Source of the DNA: Cytophagales bacterium
GTDB taxonomy: Bacteria > Bacteroidota > Bacteroidia > Cytophagales > Cyclobacteriaceae
NCBI GenBank assembly: GCA_003454975.1
Contig: DMST01000193.1
Coordinates: forward strand, 57,590-66,664
Length of the DNA stretch: 9,075 nucleotides
Direction: 5' to 3'
The stretch's first letter is position 1. Each line of letters opens with the position of its first letter. The notes beneath the pieces were generated by a model. It ran no database searches and had not been told where the DNA came from. It saw only the letters and a list, made by a program, of their open reading frames with translations. Of this stretch, positions 1-5,524 are shown piece by piece. Both the position numbers and the translations under genes were made by a program.

Positions 1-480
1 ATTGAGGTAGGGGATGTGATTGTAGCGGTTGATGGCAATACGGTGAATACTGTACCTGAACTGCAAGAGCGCATTGGCCGCCGTCGTCCGGGAGACAAGG
101 TGAACCTGACTGTGAACCGTGATGGCTCCCAGAATGATATTGAGGTAGTGCTCAATAATGGAGAGGGTGATCCTGAGGTAGTGAAACTCGAAGAGCGTAA
201 GGTACTGGCTCGTTTGGGAGCAGAGTTTGAAGAAATCCCTGAAGGTTTGGCCAACGCATTGGATATTGAAGGCGGTGTAATGGTAAGCAACATTGAAGGA
301 GGCGCTCTGAGCCGTACTAGCGTACAAGAAGGCTTCATTATCACGGAAGTGAATGATAAGCCTGTAAAAACGGTAGAGGACTTGGAACAGCTGCTAAATG
401 AGCGGAAAGGGAAGACGGTAACACTAACCGGTGTATATGAGAACTACCCTGGTAAGTACTATGTTGCCTTTGGTTTCTAG
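1..480 (+). CDS. Do/HtrA-family periplasmic serine protease, C-terminal fragment (PDZ domains)
   Basis: The reading frame is open from base 1 and ends in TAG at 478-480, giving 159 visible residues. The 5' part, including the trypsin-like catalytic domain, lies outside the window. Visible residues 1-55 are the end of a first PDZ domain (IEVGDVIVAVDGN, then a helix and the strand VNLTVNRDG). Residues 66-155 form a complete second PDZ domain (GGVMVSNIEGGAL, EGFIITEVNDKPV, VEDLEQLL). The C-terminus, GVYENYPGKYYVAFGF, is the aromatic tail I associate with Bacteroidota Do-family proteases. Family members degrade or refold damaged envelope proteins in the periplasm, and the PDZ domains bind exposed C-termini and control oligomerisation. 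An internal GTG at 16 could be read as a start, but the homologous PDZ sequence continues upstream of it, so the gene is truncated by the window edge and not short. The protease assignment rests on the PDZ pair and tail only, because the catalytic triad is not visible. Confidence 0.85.
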   Translation: MEVGDVIVAVDGNTVNTVPELQERIGRRRPGDKVNLTVNRDGSQNDIEVVLNNGEGDPEVVKLEERKVLARLGAEFEEIPEGLANALDIEGGVMVSNIEGGALSRTSVQEGFIITEVNDKPVKTVEDLEQLLNERKGKTVTLTGVYENYPGKYYVAFGF

Positions 481-503
481 GCAATAGTTGAACTGAAAAA
501 AAT

Positions 504-531
504 AACCCCGGCGAAGAGATTCGTCGGGGTT
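504..531. terminator. Bidirectional intrinsic terminator between the HtrA-type gene and the TetR gene
   Basis: A 12-bp stem (504-515 with 520-531, one G-T wobble at 511/524) encloses a GAGA loop. On the plus strand it is followed by TTTTATTATT. On the minus strand it is followed by a run of seven T (the A-run at 496-502). It starts 24 bases after the protease stop codon and 14 bases beyond the TetR stop at 545-547, so it can end both convergent transcripts. The minus-strand orientation has the stronger U-tract. Confidence 0.88.
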
Positions 532-544
532 TTATTATTCCTTC

Positions 545-1171
545 TTACGTCGGCTTTATTTGATCTACCTTCTGCCATTCGGCGAGTCCTGAGGGCGTTA
601 GGTAAGGGACAATTTGGGCGAAGGCACTCCGCACGTGTACCATAATTCGTTCCCTTGGGGAACCCTCGTATAATATGTAAGCACGGGCAACCCAATAATC
701 CGCGAATGCATTGGTATGCATGTGCAGTTGGTCGTATTGGCTTTCCGGCAAATCGGTACGAAGCCAACCAATGCCTTGCCAGACCTCAATAAGGGCATTG
801 AATTGCTCCCCCCGACCCTTTTGGAGTACCCGATAGTGGGCGTGGATCCTGGGGTACTGGCGCATGATGGCTGCAAAGTCCAGCATGAGAAACGAATACG
901 CATCTAGCTGGTGGAAGATATACAAGTTTACCTCCCAATACTGCTGGAAACTAGGGATGGTATTCTCGGGGACTTCAAATTTTACGTTGAACCGTTCTAC
1001 TAATTGCTGATACAATCCCCAGATCAAATCTTCCTTTGTGCGGAAGTGGTAGCGTAAATTACCATCGCTGATGCCCAAAGCCTCCGCCACACGCTTGGCA
1101 GAGGTGTTGGCTACTCCGTTTTCATTCAGTTGTTTGCGTGCTTCTTCCAGGATGGCCTCTCGGGTACTCAT
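545..1171 (-). CDS. TetR/AcrR-family transcriptional regulator
   Basis: This 208-residue protein has the normal length for a TetR regulator. Residues 1-50 are the N-terminal DNA-binding domain: a helix (REAILEEARKQLNENG), then the helix-turn-helix at about 24-43 (TSAKRVAEALGISDGNLRYHF), then RTKEDLI. The remaining 150 or so residues are helical and poorly conserved, as expected for the ligand-binding and dimerisation domain. The stretch LDFAAIMRQYPRIHAHYRVL (98-117) resembles the C-terminal domain that Pfam calls the bacterial transcriptional repressor TetR type (PF13972), but I could not search for it. The ATG at 1171-1169 overlaps the TGA of the monooxygenase (ATGA), so translation is probably coupled and the two are one operon. 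The inferred role is ligand-released repressor of that operon, acting at the palindromes at 2306-2323 and 2339-2356. The ligand is unknown. Confidence 0.9.
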   Translation of the reverse strand: MSTREAILEEARKQLNENGVANTSAKRVAEALGISDGNLRYHFRTKEDLIWGLYQQLVERFNVKFEVPENTIPSFQQYWEVNLYIFHQLDAYSFLMLDFAAIMRQYPRIHAHYRVLQKGRGEQFNALIEVWQGIGWLRTDLPESQYDQLHMHTNAFADYWVARAYILYEGSPRERIMVHVRSAFAQIVPYLTPSGLAEWQKVDQIKPT

Positions 1172-2292
1172 GCCTCAAAGGTAACATTGGCTAGCTTTCG
1201 CAGTAGCCCTTGGCTTAGGCTATCGGGTGTCATTTTGGTCATACTATTTCGAAAGCTGGCCGCTAGTGGATGAGCCCACTGTGCCATTTTCCCTAGTTGC
1301 CAGGACTGCTTGGTGATCCAAGCGGTACGTCGCAATCTTTTTTGCTCAAAACGACGGCCTACCTCGTCCCAGTTCAAGTTTTTAGTAAGCAAAGAGGTGA
1401 GGGTTGCCGCATCTTCCAAAGCCATACAAGCTCCCTGTCCCATATTGGGCGTGGTAGCATGCCCGGCATCGCCAGCTAATAGAATTCTCCCATAGACCAG
1501 TTTTTTCACCGGGGCGATGTCCTCAATGTCATTCCAGATAACCTTTGGCGTCAGGTCTAGCAATTCAAATACCTCCTGATGAAAGTCAGCAAAAACAGTT
1601 TTCAATGCAGCTCCATCCATGGCTTTCATTTTTGGGTCCCGATGCGGTGCGTTGGCTGTAGCAAACCAATAGGTTCTGTCTTGGATAGGCACAATTCCGA
1701 AGCGCTTCCCTTTTCCCCAGGTTTCAGAAAAATCCTCTTTGGGGCCGTCCCAGCCCTCTGCAAGGCCACGCCAGCAGGTATAACCCGAATACCTGATGGA
1801 ACGCGTATCGCCTACAGCCTCACGGAAGGGCGAGTGTATACCATCGAATGCGATGATGTGCTGCGCTTCATGGGTTTCTCCTTGTTCGGTAGTCAGGACA
1901 ACCCGGTCAGTCTCAACTTTGACGTTCACCACCCGCCGCCCTAGTACCACTTGGTTCTCCTCCAAGGGGCCAAGAAGGCCTTGTTGCAATGCACCTCGGT
2001 GTATGCCTAACCAAGGTCGGGCATCTTCCAAGGTAAGTTGTTTACCTAATGTGTTGCCCTTCTGATTCAAAATGGCTCCTTCCCGGAGCGATTGCCCCAG
2101 AGGCACTATGTTAGAAAGAATGCCTATATGATCAAGCGCTTTTTGGGCGTTATTGGCCAACAAAATACCGGCGCCTACGGGTTTCAACTCGGGAGCAGCT
2201 TCCAAAACCTGCACGTGCATCCCTCTGTTTTTGAGTCCGGCAGCTAAGGCGAGTCCGCCAATTCCGCCACCTACAATGATTAGTTCTCGCAT
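1168..2292 (-). CDS. FAD-dependent monooxygenase, PHBH/UbiH-type (group A flavoprotein hydroxylase)
   Basis: This 374-residue protein is full length for the family. The Rossmann FAD-binding motif lies at the N-terminus (VGGGIGGL; G8, G10, G13), with the ribose-binding acidic residue at E31. The FAD-contacting HRGAL lies at 98-102. The DG motif (FDGIHSPFR, D150-G151), which touches both FAD and NAD(P)H, and the GD motif (LLAGDAGHATTPNMGQGA, G274-D275) are both intact. The segment YSGYTCWRGLA (168-178) and the PNMGQGACMALEDA string resemble the zeaxanthin-epoxidase, urate-hydroxylase and salicylate-hydroxylase branch. The expected reaction is O2- and NAD(P)H-dependent hydroxylation or epoxidation of a small organic substrate in the cytoplasm. 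The substrate cannot be read from the sequence. The start places the dinucleotide fold five residues in, as usual; there is no Shine-Dalgarno. It overlaps the downstream TetR gene by four bases, so an inducible detoxification or catabolic role is plausible. Confidence 0.9.
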   Translation of the reverse strand: MRELIIVGGGIGGLALAAGLKNRGMHVQVLEAAPELKPVGAGILLANNAQKALDHIGILSNIVPLGQSLREGAILNQKGNTLGKQLTLEDARPWLGIHRGALQQGLLGPLEENQVVLGRRVVNVKVETDRVVLTTEQGETHEAQHIIAFDGIHSPFREAVGDTRSIRYSGYTCWRGLAEGWDGPKEDFSETWGKGKRFGIVPIQDRTYWFATANAPHRDPKMKAMDGAALKTVFADFHQEVFELLDLTPKVIWNDIEDIAPVKKLVYGRILLAGDAGHATTPNMGQGACMALEDAATLTSLLTKNLNWDEVGRRFEQKRLRRTAWITKQSWQLGKMAQWAHPLAASFRNSMTKMTPDSLSQGLLRKLANVTFEA

Positions 2293-2305
2293 ATGGATGA
2301 TGGGT

Positions 2306-2323
2306 TTAGCTCTTGAGAGCTAA
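2306..2323. promoter_or_regulatory. Palindromic operator candidate, promoter-proximal copy
   Basis: TTAGCTCTTGAGAGCTAA is a perfect inverted repeat with 8-bp arms and a 2-bp centre. It begins 14 bases upstream of the monooxygenase ATG. Size and symmetry suit a TetR-family dimer site. It matches the second palindrome at 2339-2356 under the shared consensus TTAGCYCTYRAGRGCTAA. Assignment to the TetR protein at 545-1171 is inferred from operon context. As RNA it could only form a short hairpin with an enlarged loop, and no U-tract follows, so a terminator is less likely. Confidence 0.65.
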
Positions 2324-2338
2324 TTGTGTATACGAGAA

Positions 2339-2356
2339 TTAGCCCTCAAGGGCTAA
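2339..2356. promoter_or_regulatory. Palindromic operator candidate, promoter-distal copy
   Basis: TTAGCCCTCAAGGGCTAA is a second perfect inverted repeat with 8-bp arms and a 2-bp centre. It lies 33 bp centre-to-centre from the first, about three helical turns, so dimers at the two sites would sit on roughly the same DNA face. On the minus strand, TAGTTTAG at 2360-2353 overlaps its edge and matches seven of eight positions of the Bacteroidota -7 box TAnnTTTG. No convincing -33 TTG is seen, so the promoter position is uncertain. Confidence 0.65.
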
Positions 2357-2382
2357 ACTAATCTCAAAAAGTTTCCGAACGT

Positions 2383-2799
2383 CTAAGGATTGTTGGTTTC
2401 TATGTCCAAGGTAGAAACAGAACGTAGCCCATCCGTATCAATGGCTTCCACGACAAATACCGCCTCTCGGTCTATCAGGGAATCAACAAATACGTAATCT
2501 ACTCCGCCAGCGATGAGAGGGCCTAACGCACCACCAATATCAAAAAATTCGATACCCGCAGAATCATCGTCTACCTTCAATCCGTAGGCAATGGATTGAA
2601 AACCTTCGCTGACTTCTACGGCTACCACAAACTCCAAGGAGTCTCCCGGGGTGCCCTCAATATTAGGAATGGTGAAGCCATCTAGATCCAGAAAGGAAAT
2701 TACCGGATTGAACATGGGGCGCTCGGGCTCCGTAAAACACGCAGCAAATAGGAGCAGGGATATTGAGATGAAGGCGAGGGCTTTTACCGTGCGAAGCAT
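2383..2799 (-). CDS. Small putative lipoprotein of unknown function
   Basis: This 138-residue protein has a type II signal peptide: basic MLRTVK, a hydrophobic core ALAFISISLLL, and the lipobox FAAC with the lipidated cysteine at residue 21. The mature part of about 118 residues is acidic and rich in beta-strand-forming sequence (ISFLDLDGFTIPN, DSLEFVVAVEVSEG, REAVFVVEAIDTDGLRS), consistent with one immunoglobulin-like or fibronectin-like domain. The pattern of a special property followed by AIDTDGLRS resembles extracellular Ig-like repeats, but I recognise no named family. It should be anchored in the inner or outer membrane facing the periplasm or the surface. It is transcribed alone from a box at 2817-2824 and ends 90 bp before the monooxygenase, with no clear terminator between them, so some readthrough into the operon is possible. 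Confidence 0.75.
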   Translation of the reverse strand: MLRTVKALAFISISLLLFAACFTEPERPMFNPVISFLDLDGFTIPNIEGTPGDSLEFVVAVEVSEGFQSIAYGLKVDDDSAGIEFFDIGGALGPLIAGGVDYVFVDSLIDREAVFVVEAIDTDGLRSVSTLDIETNNP

Positions 2800-2816
2800 T
2801 AGGAAAATGTTTTGTC

Positions 2817-2824
2817 CAAAGATA
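2817..2824 (-). promoter_or_regulatory. Bacteroidota-type -7 promoter box for the lipoprotein gene
   Basis: Read on the minus strand this is TATCTTTG, a perfect match to TAnnTTTG. It lies 17 bases upstream of the lipoprotein ATG, implying a short leader of roughly 12 nt rich in A and T. Only a weak CTG, not TTG, occurs at the -33 distance, so the assignment relies on the -7 box and its placement. Confidence 0.55.
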
Positions 2825-2858
2825 TGGAACGGGCAATGGGAAGCCAGAGGTCGGACAC

Positions 2859-2866
2859 TATCTTTG
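2859..2866 (+). promoter_or_regulatory. Bacteroidota-type -7 promoter box for the thiamine-pyrophosphokinase-like gene
   Basis: TATCTTTG is a perfect TAnnTTTG match that ends only four bases before the ATG at 2871. If it is the functional box, transcription would start at or beside the A of the start codon, giving a leaderless message. No TTG is found about 20 bp upstream. The same octamer faces the other way at 2817-2824. Confidence 0.5.
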
Positions 2867-2870
2867 CCGC

Positions 2871-3509
2871 ATGTCCTCGCATCATATTGTACGTGACGAA
2901 CAGGAACCCGCTTTGCTTGTAGCGGCTAACCGCATGCTAAGTAAGGAAGGGGTAGGTAGTCTTCTGGAATGGAGTCCAACCGTGGTGGTATTGAGTCCGG
3001 TATTGGAAGCAGTACTTACTTGGGGCATCAAAATAGATGTGGTTGTGGCTCACGAATCAGAGGTGGAAGCGTTGAAGCCTATCCTCAAACCACAATCTCC
3101 CGTGAAGCTGCTGGCAATTCCTGAAGAAGGTGATTTACTGGCAACAGGGTTGATATTTCTGCACCAGAACAAGTACCCAGGAGTGAATGTGCTGGCCAAT
3201 CTGCATGCCCAAGGCGTAGAGACCTTTACTACTTTGCAGGAGTTTGTGGGGGTGATGGATATCGTAACCTTTAGCCAAGGGTTCAAATGCTGGCCCGCAA
3301 AGGGGCATCGGTATTCTAAATGGATGCCCAAAGGACAAGAATTAGAGCTTTTGCCGATTAATCCTGATCAACGATTGCGAACACAAGGCTTTTATCCTGA
3401 GTTTGCCAATGAACGTTGGGATGCTCCCGTGCGGGTAACGTCTGAGACTGAAGGTACGGCAATTATTGAGGCTACTGGACCCTTCTGGATATATGAGAAA
3501 ATAGAGTAG
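2871..3509 (+). CDS. Thiamine-pyrophosphokinase-like protein lacking expected catalytic motifs
   Basis: This is a 212-residue protein without signal peptide or membrane segment. The N-terminus (MSSHHIVRDEQEPALLVA), LLEWSPTVVVL (31-41), LTWGIKIDVVV (49-59) and the C-terminal half (YSKWMPKGQELELLPI, 148-163) match, from memory, the thiamine pyrophosphokinase family found in Bacteroidota. That enzyme transfers pyrophosphate from ATP to thiamine. The residues expected to bind metal, ATP and thiamine are not present here. Where the family has LDG there is LSP (41-43), where it has GDFD there is AHES (60-63), where it has a QDxTDLE string there is PEEGDLL (84-90), and where it has GRRADHT there is HAQGVET (112-118). 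The fold is probably kept and the activity lost, so it may be a binding or regulatory paralogue. The gene is preceded by a TATCTTTG box and followed after four bases by the GyrI-like gene, so they form an operon. Homology was judged from memory, without an alignment. Confidence 0.65.
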   Translation: MSSHHIVRDEQEPALLVAANRMLSKEGVGSLLEWSPTVVVLSPVLEAVLTWGIKIDVVVAHESEVEALKPILKPQSPVKLLAIPEEGDLLATGLIFLHQNKYPGVNVLANLHAQGVETFTTLQEFVGVMDIVTFSQGFKCWPAKGHRYSKWMPKGQELELLPINPDQRLRTQGFYPEFANERWDAPVRVTSETEGTAIIEATGPFWIYEKIE

Positions 3510-3513
3510 GTAC

Positions 3514-4047
3514 ATGCGTAGAAAATATGTGATACAGGTGCTGGTGGTAGCCACCATCATTGGACTGGGTGGCTACACTTGGTTGGGCGGTTGGAGAAAG
3601 GTAGAATTTAGCACTATGGACGCTTCAGAGCCGTATACCATAGTGGGTTATCCTTTTGAGGGCGATTATGACGACCCACAGCTAGGACGGAATTTCCGGG
3701 AGATGCGGGAATACAAGGAAAATGGAACCTTGAGAGGTGATTTTGCTGTGGCCTACTGGCTACATCCGGAAGATTACGATGGGCAGGTTAATCAGATGAT
3801 TGGTATTCTGTTTCCAGAATCGGAAGTGCCAGAATCGCTACCTCAAGGATTGAAAGTAAAGACGTTGCCGGGTACAAGATGGGCCAAAGCGACCCTGACT
3901 AACCACGTGACCGTGATGCCTTCTCCTAAAAAAGTGCGCGAGCGCTTGCATGAGTACGCTGGTCAAGAAGGCTTAACGCTAGATACGATCTCCATTGAGA
4001 AGTACTATTCGGATTGGCACTTAGAGATTCTGCAGCCAACGAAATAG
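3514..4047 (+). CDS. Membrane-anchored GyrI-like (effector-binding) domain protein
   Basis: This is a 177-residue protein. Residues 6-24 (VIQVLVVATIIGLGGYTWL) form a single N-terminal membrane helix after a basic MRRK, with no cleavage site of note, so it is probably a membrane-anchored domain facing the periplasm. Residues 39-175 fit the GyrI-like/SOUL-type small-molecule-binding fold. The order is TIVGYPFEGDYDDP, then LRGDFAVAYWL (73-83) and NQMIGILFPE (93-102), then LPGTRWAKATLTNHVTV (118-134), a helix SPKKVRERLHEYAGQEGL, and the terminal SIEKYYSDWHLEILQP. Such domains bind hydrophobic or cationic ligands, and usually sit behind MerR/AraC DNA-binding domains or stand alone. Here there is no DNA-binding domain. 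Neither the ligand nor any enzymatic activity can be read from the sequence. It starts four bases after the preceding stop and ends just before a terminator, so it is the last gene of a two-gene unit. Confidence 0.65.
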   Translation: MRRKYVIQVLVVATIIGLGGYTWLGGWRKVEFSTMDASEPYTIVGYPFEGDYDDPQLGRNFREMREYKENGTLRGDFAVAYWLHPEDYDGQVNQMIGILFPESEVPESLPQGLKVKTLPGTRWAKATLTNHVTVMPSPKKVRERLHEYAGQEGLTLDTISIEKYYSDWHLEILQPTK

Positions 4048-4067
4048 CAATAATTGGTATCCAAAAC

Positions 4068-4096
4068 GACTCGGACGGGGTAAATCCGCCCGAGTC
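4068..4096. terminator. Bidirectional intrinsic terminator between convergent genes
   Basis: The left arm 4068-4078 pairs with 4086-4096 (GACTCGG with CCGAGTC, then CGG with CCG), leaving a 7-base loop. One internal position (4075/4089) is an A-C mismatch in plus-strand RNA but a G-U wobble in minus-strand RNA. The plus-strand side runs into a T-rich stretch (4099-4117), and the minus-strand side into TTTT (4066-4063). It sits in the 61-bp gap between the GyrI-like gene and the amidohydrolase. Confidence 0.8.
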
Positions 4097-4108
4097 CCTT
4101 TAGTGAAT

Positions 4109-5440
4109 TTATTTCTCTAGTAGCAAAGAGTTCACAATGGACACCATGCTTTCTACTCCGGTGGTCAGTGTAGGTTCGGGATCCGGATAGAAAAGCGCTG
4201 AATGCAGAGAAGGCAAGCTGATTTCTCCGGCCTGAGCTCTATCATACTTTTCCTGAGGGACTCCCCCTAGCCAATAGAGGAAAATCGGAATATCCTCTTC
4301 GGTCATTCCGTAGCGGGAGAAATCTTCACCACCCATGACTGGGGACAGCACGTGGATTTTCTCCGTATCTAGAATTTTGCCCATGGCAGCCGCTGCTTTT
4401 TCTGAAAGAACAGGGTCGTTGTACAGCGAGGGAGTGCCTTCAAATACCGTCACCTCGGGCCACATCTCTTCTGGGATACCGGAGGCCATAGCCTCCCCGT
4501 TACAGATTCGCTTGATCTTCTCAATTAGGGCCACGCGAACCTCTTCGGTGTAGCTTCGCAAGGTGAGTTGCAAGTGAACATCGTTACCGATGATGTTGTG
4601 CTTGGTACCGCCATGGATGGAACCCACGGTAACTACGGCCGGATCTAGTGGGGAGATCTCTCGGCTCACAATAGTCTGCAAAGACAAAACAATTTTTGCG
4701 GCTAAAACTACAGGGTCTTTGGTGGTGTGAGGATAGGCCCCGTGTCCGCCCTGGCCCTTGATGTGTATGTCTACCGAATTCACATTTGCCATCGCATATC
4801 CACCTACGTAGCCTACGTGCCCGGCGGGCAGGGAAGCCGAGGTGTGTAGCGCCACGGCGTAGTCCGGTAGAGGAATTTTATCCAGCAGGCCGTCTTTCAG
4901 CATAGCGTCGGCGCCACCGCCGCGTTCTTCGGCGGGCTGGCCTAAAAAGATGATGGTGCCTTTCCACTTATTGCGCGTGCTACCTAGCATGCGGGCAGTA
5001 CCAATGAACGAAGTCATGTGTACGTCATGTCCACAAGCATGCATGGTGTACACCGTATTGCCTTGATCATCTTGTGTCGTTACAGTACTGGCGTATTCCA
5101 GACCTGTAGCCTCCTGTACCGGTAGCGCGTCCATATCGGCACGTACCATCACGGTTTTGCCATTTCCGTTCCGCATAATGCCTAGCACACCGTATCCGCC
5201 TACGTTGGTGATGACTTCGTCACAACCTGCTTTTTCTAGTTCTTCAGCTACACGAGCAGAAGTTTCCTTTTCGTAAAAGGACAGCTCGGGGTGGGTATGA
5301 AAGTGTTTGTATAAATCGAGCAGGTAGGCATCCACTTGCTTGGCAGCTTCCGCCTGAATATAGTCGGCTTTTAATTGTGCATTTAAGGGAAATACCAATA
5401 CGATAGCCCCCAAAACGGCAAGGAAACGTTTCATTTTCAT
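4109..5440 (-). CDS. Secreted M20D-type metallo-amidohydrolase (hippurate/IAA-amino-acid hydrolase-like)
   Basis: The frame is open to an ATG at 5509, but I choose the ATG at 5440. It begins directly with a signal peptide (MKMKRFLAVLGAIVLVFPLN, ending A-Q at 21-22), whereas the 23 residues before it look like leader DNA. The result is 443 residues, the family's usual catalytic length of about 390 plus a leader. The metal-site motifs are complete: ACGHDVH (C136, H138), QPAEERGGG (E171 as general base, E172 as ligand), LHT (H199), and the C-terminal LHSALFYPD (H413). The lid/dimerisation domain carries GQGGHGAYPH (229-238), and GGEDFSRYG (370-378) is typical of M20D. The enzyme should hydrolyse amide bonds of N-acyl or N-aroyl amino acids or related conjugates in the periplasm. 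The substrate is unknown. It lies 84 bp downstream of the sensor phosphatase on the same strand with no strong terminator between them. Confidence 0.9.
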   Translation of the reverse strand: MKMKRFLAVLGAIVLVFPLNAQLKADYIQAEAAKQVDAYLLDLYKHFHTHPELSFYEKETSARVAEELEKAGCDEVITNVGGYGVLGIMRNGNGKTVMVRADMDALPVQEATGLEYASTVTTQDDQGNTVYTMHACGHDVHMTSFIGTARMLGSTRNKWKGTIIFLGQPAEERGGGADAMLKDGLLDKIPLPDYAVALHTSASLPAGHVGYVGGYAMANVNSVDIHIKGQGGHGAYPHTTKDPVVLAAKIVLSLQTIVSREISPLDPAVVTVGSIHGGTKHNIIGNDVHLQLTLRSYTEEVRVALIEKIKRICNGEAMASGIPEEMWPEVTVFEGTPSLYNDPVLSEKAAAAMGKILDTEKIHVLSPVMGGEDFSRYGMTEEDIPIFLYWLGGVPQEKYDRAQAGEISLPSLHSALFYPDPEPTLTTGVESMVSIVNSLLLEK

Positions 5441-5463
5441 AGGTAGTAAGTTTCGTAGTAGCG

Positions 5464-5471
5464 GGAAGATA
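5464..5471 (-). promoter_or_regulatory. Weak -7-like box upstream of the amidohydrolase
   Basis: On the minus strand this reads TATCTTCC, matching six of eight positions of TAnnTTTG. It lies 23 bases upstream of the chosen ATG at 5440 and downstream of the alternative ATG at 5509, so a start here would support the shorter protein. No good -33 element is visible. Confidence 0.3.
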
Positions 5472-5524
5472 CGGAAGGATTGGCAGAGTTGTGCGACTGC
5501 CACAGGCATCCGTCTGGTAGGTTA

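Noticed and set aside
1579..1944. 121-codon plus-strand open frame opposite the monooxygenase
   Set aside because: It lies wholly antisense to a clear FAD monooxygenase, its translation is low-complexity in family terms with no recognisable motif, and no promoter-like box precedes it.
2305..2357. The twin palindromes as transcription terminators for the lipoprotein gene
   Set aside because: RNA hairpins would need the central bases opened to form a loop, and neither is followed by a proper U-tract on the minus strand. Duplication with preserved symmetry fits protein binding better.
2371..2382. GTTCGGAAAC followed by T-run just after the lipoprotein stop, as a terminator (minus strand)
   Set aside because: The stem is only three base pairs, so it is not a credible intrinsic terminator despite the following T-run.
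5441..5509. N-terminal extension of the amidohydrolase to the ATG at 5509
   Set aside because: The extra 23 residues precede a complete signal peptide that starts at 5440. An internal hydrophobic leader would be unusual, and a weak promoter-like box lies within the extension.
5500..5524. Possible small hairpin (TGCC-TGT-GGCA type) between the sensor and amidohydrolase genes
   Set aside because: The four-base stem has no T-tract, too weak to call a terminator.
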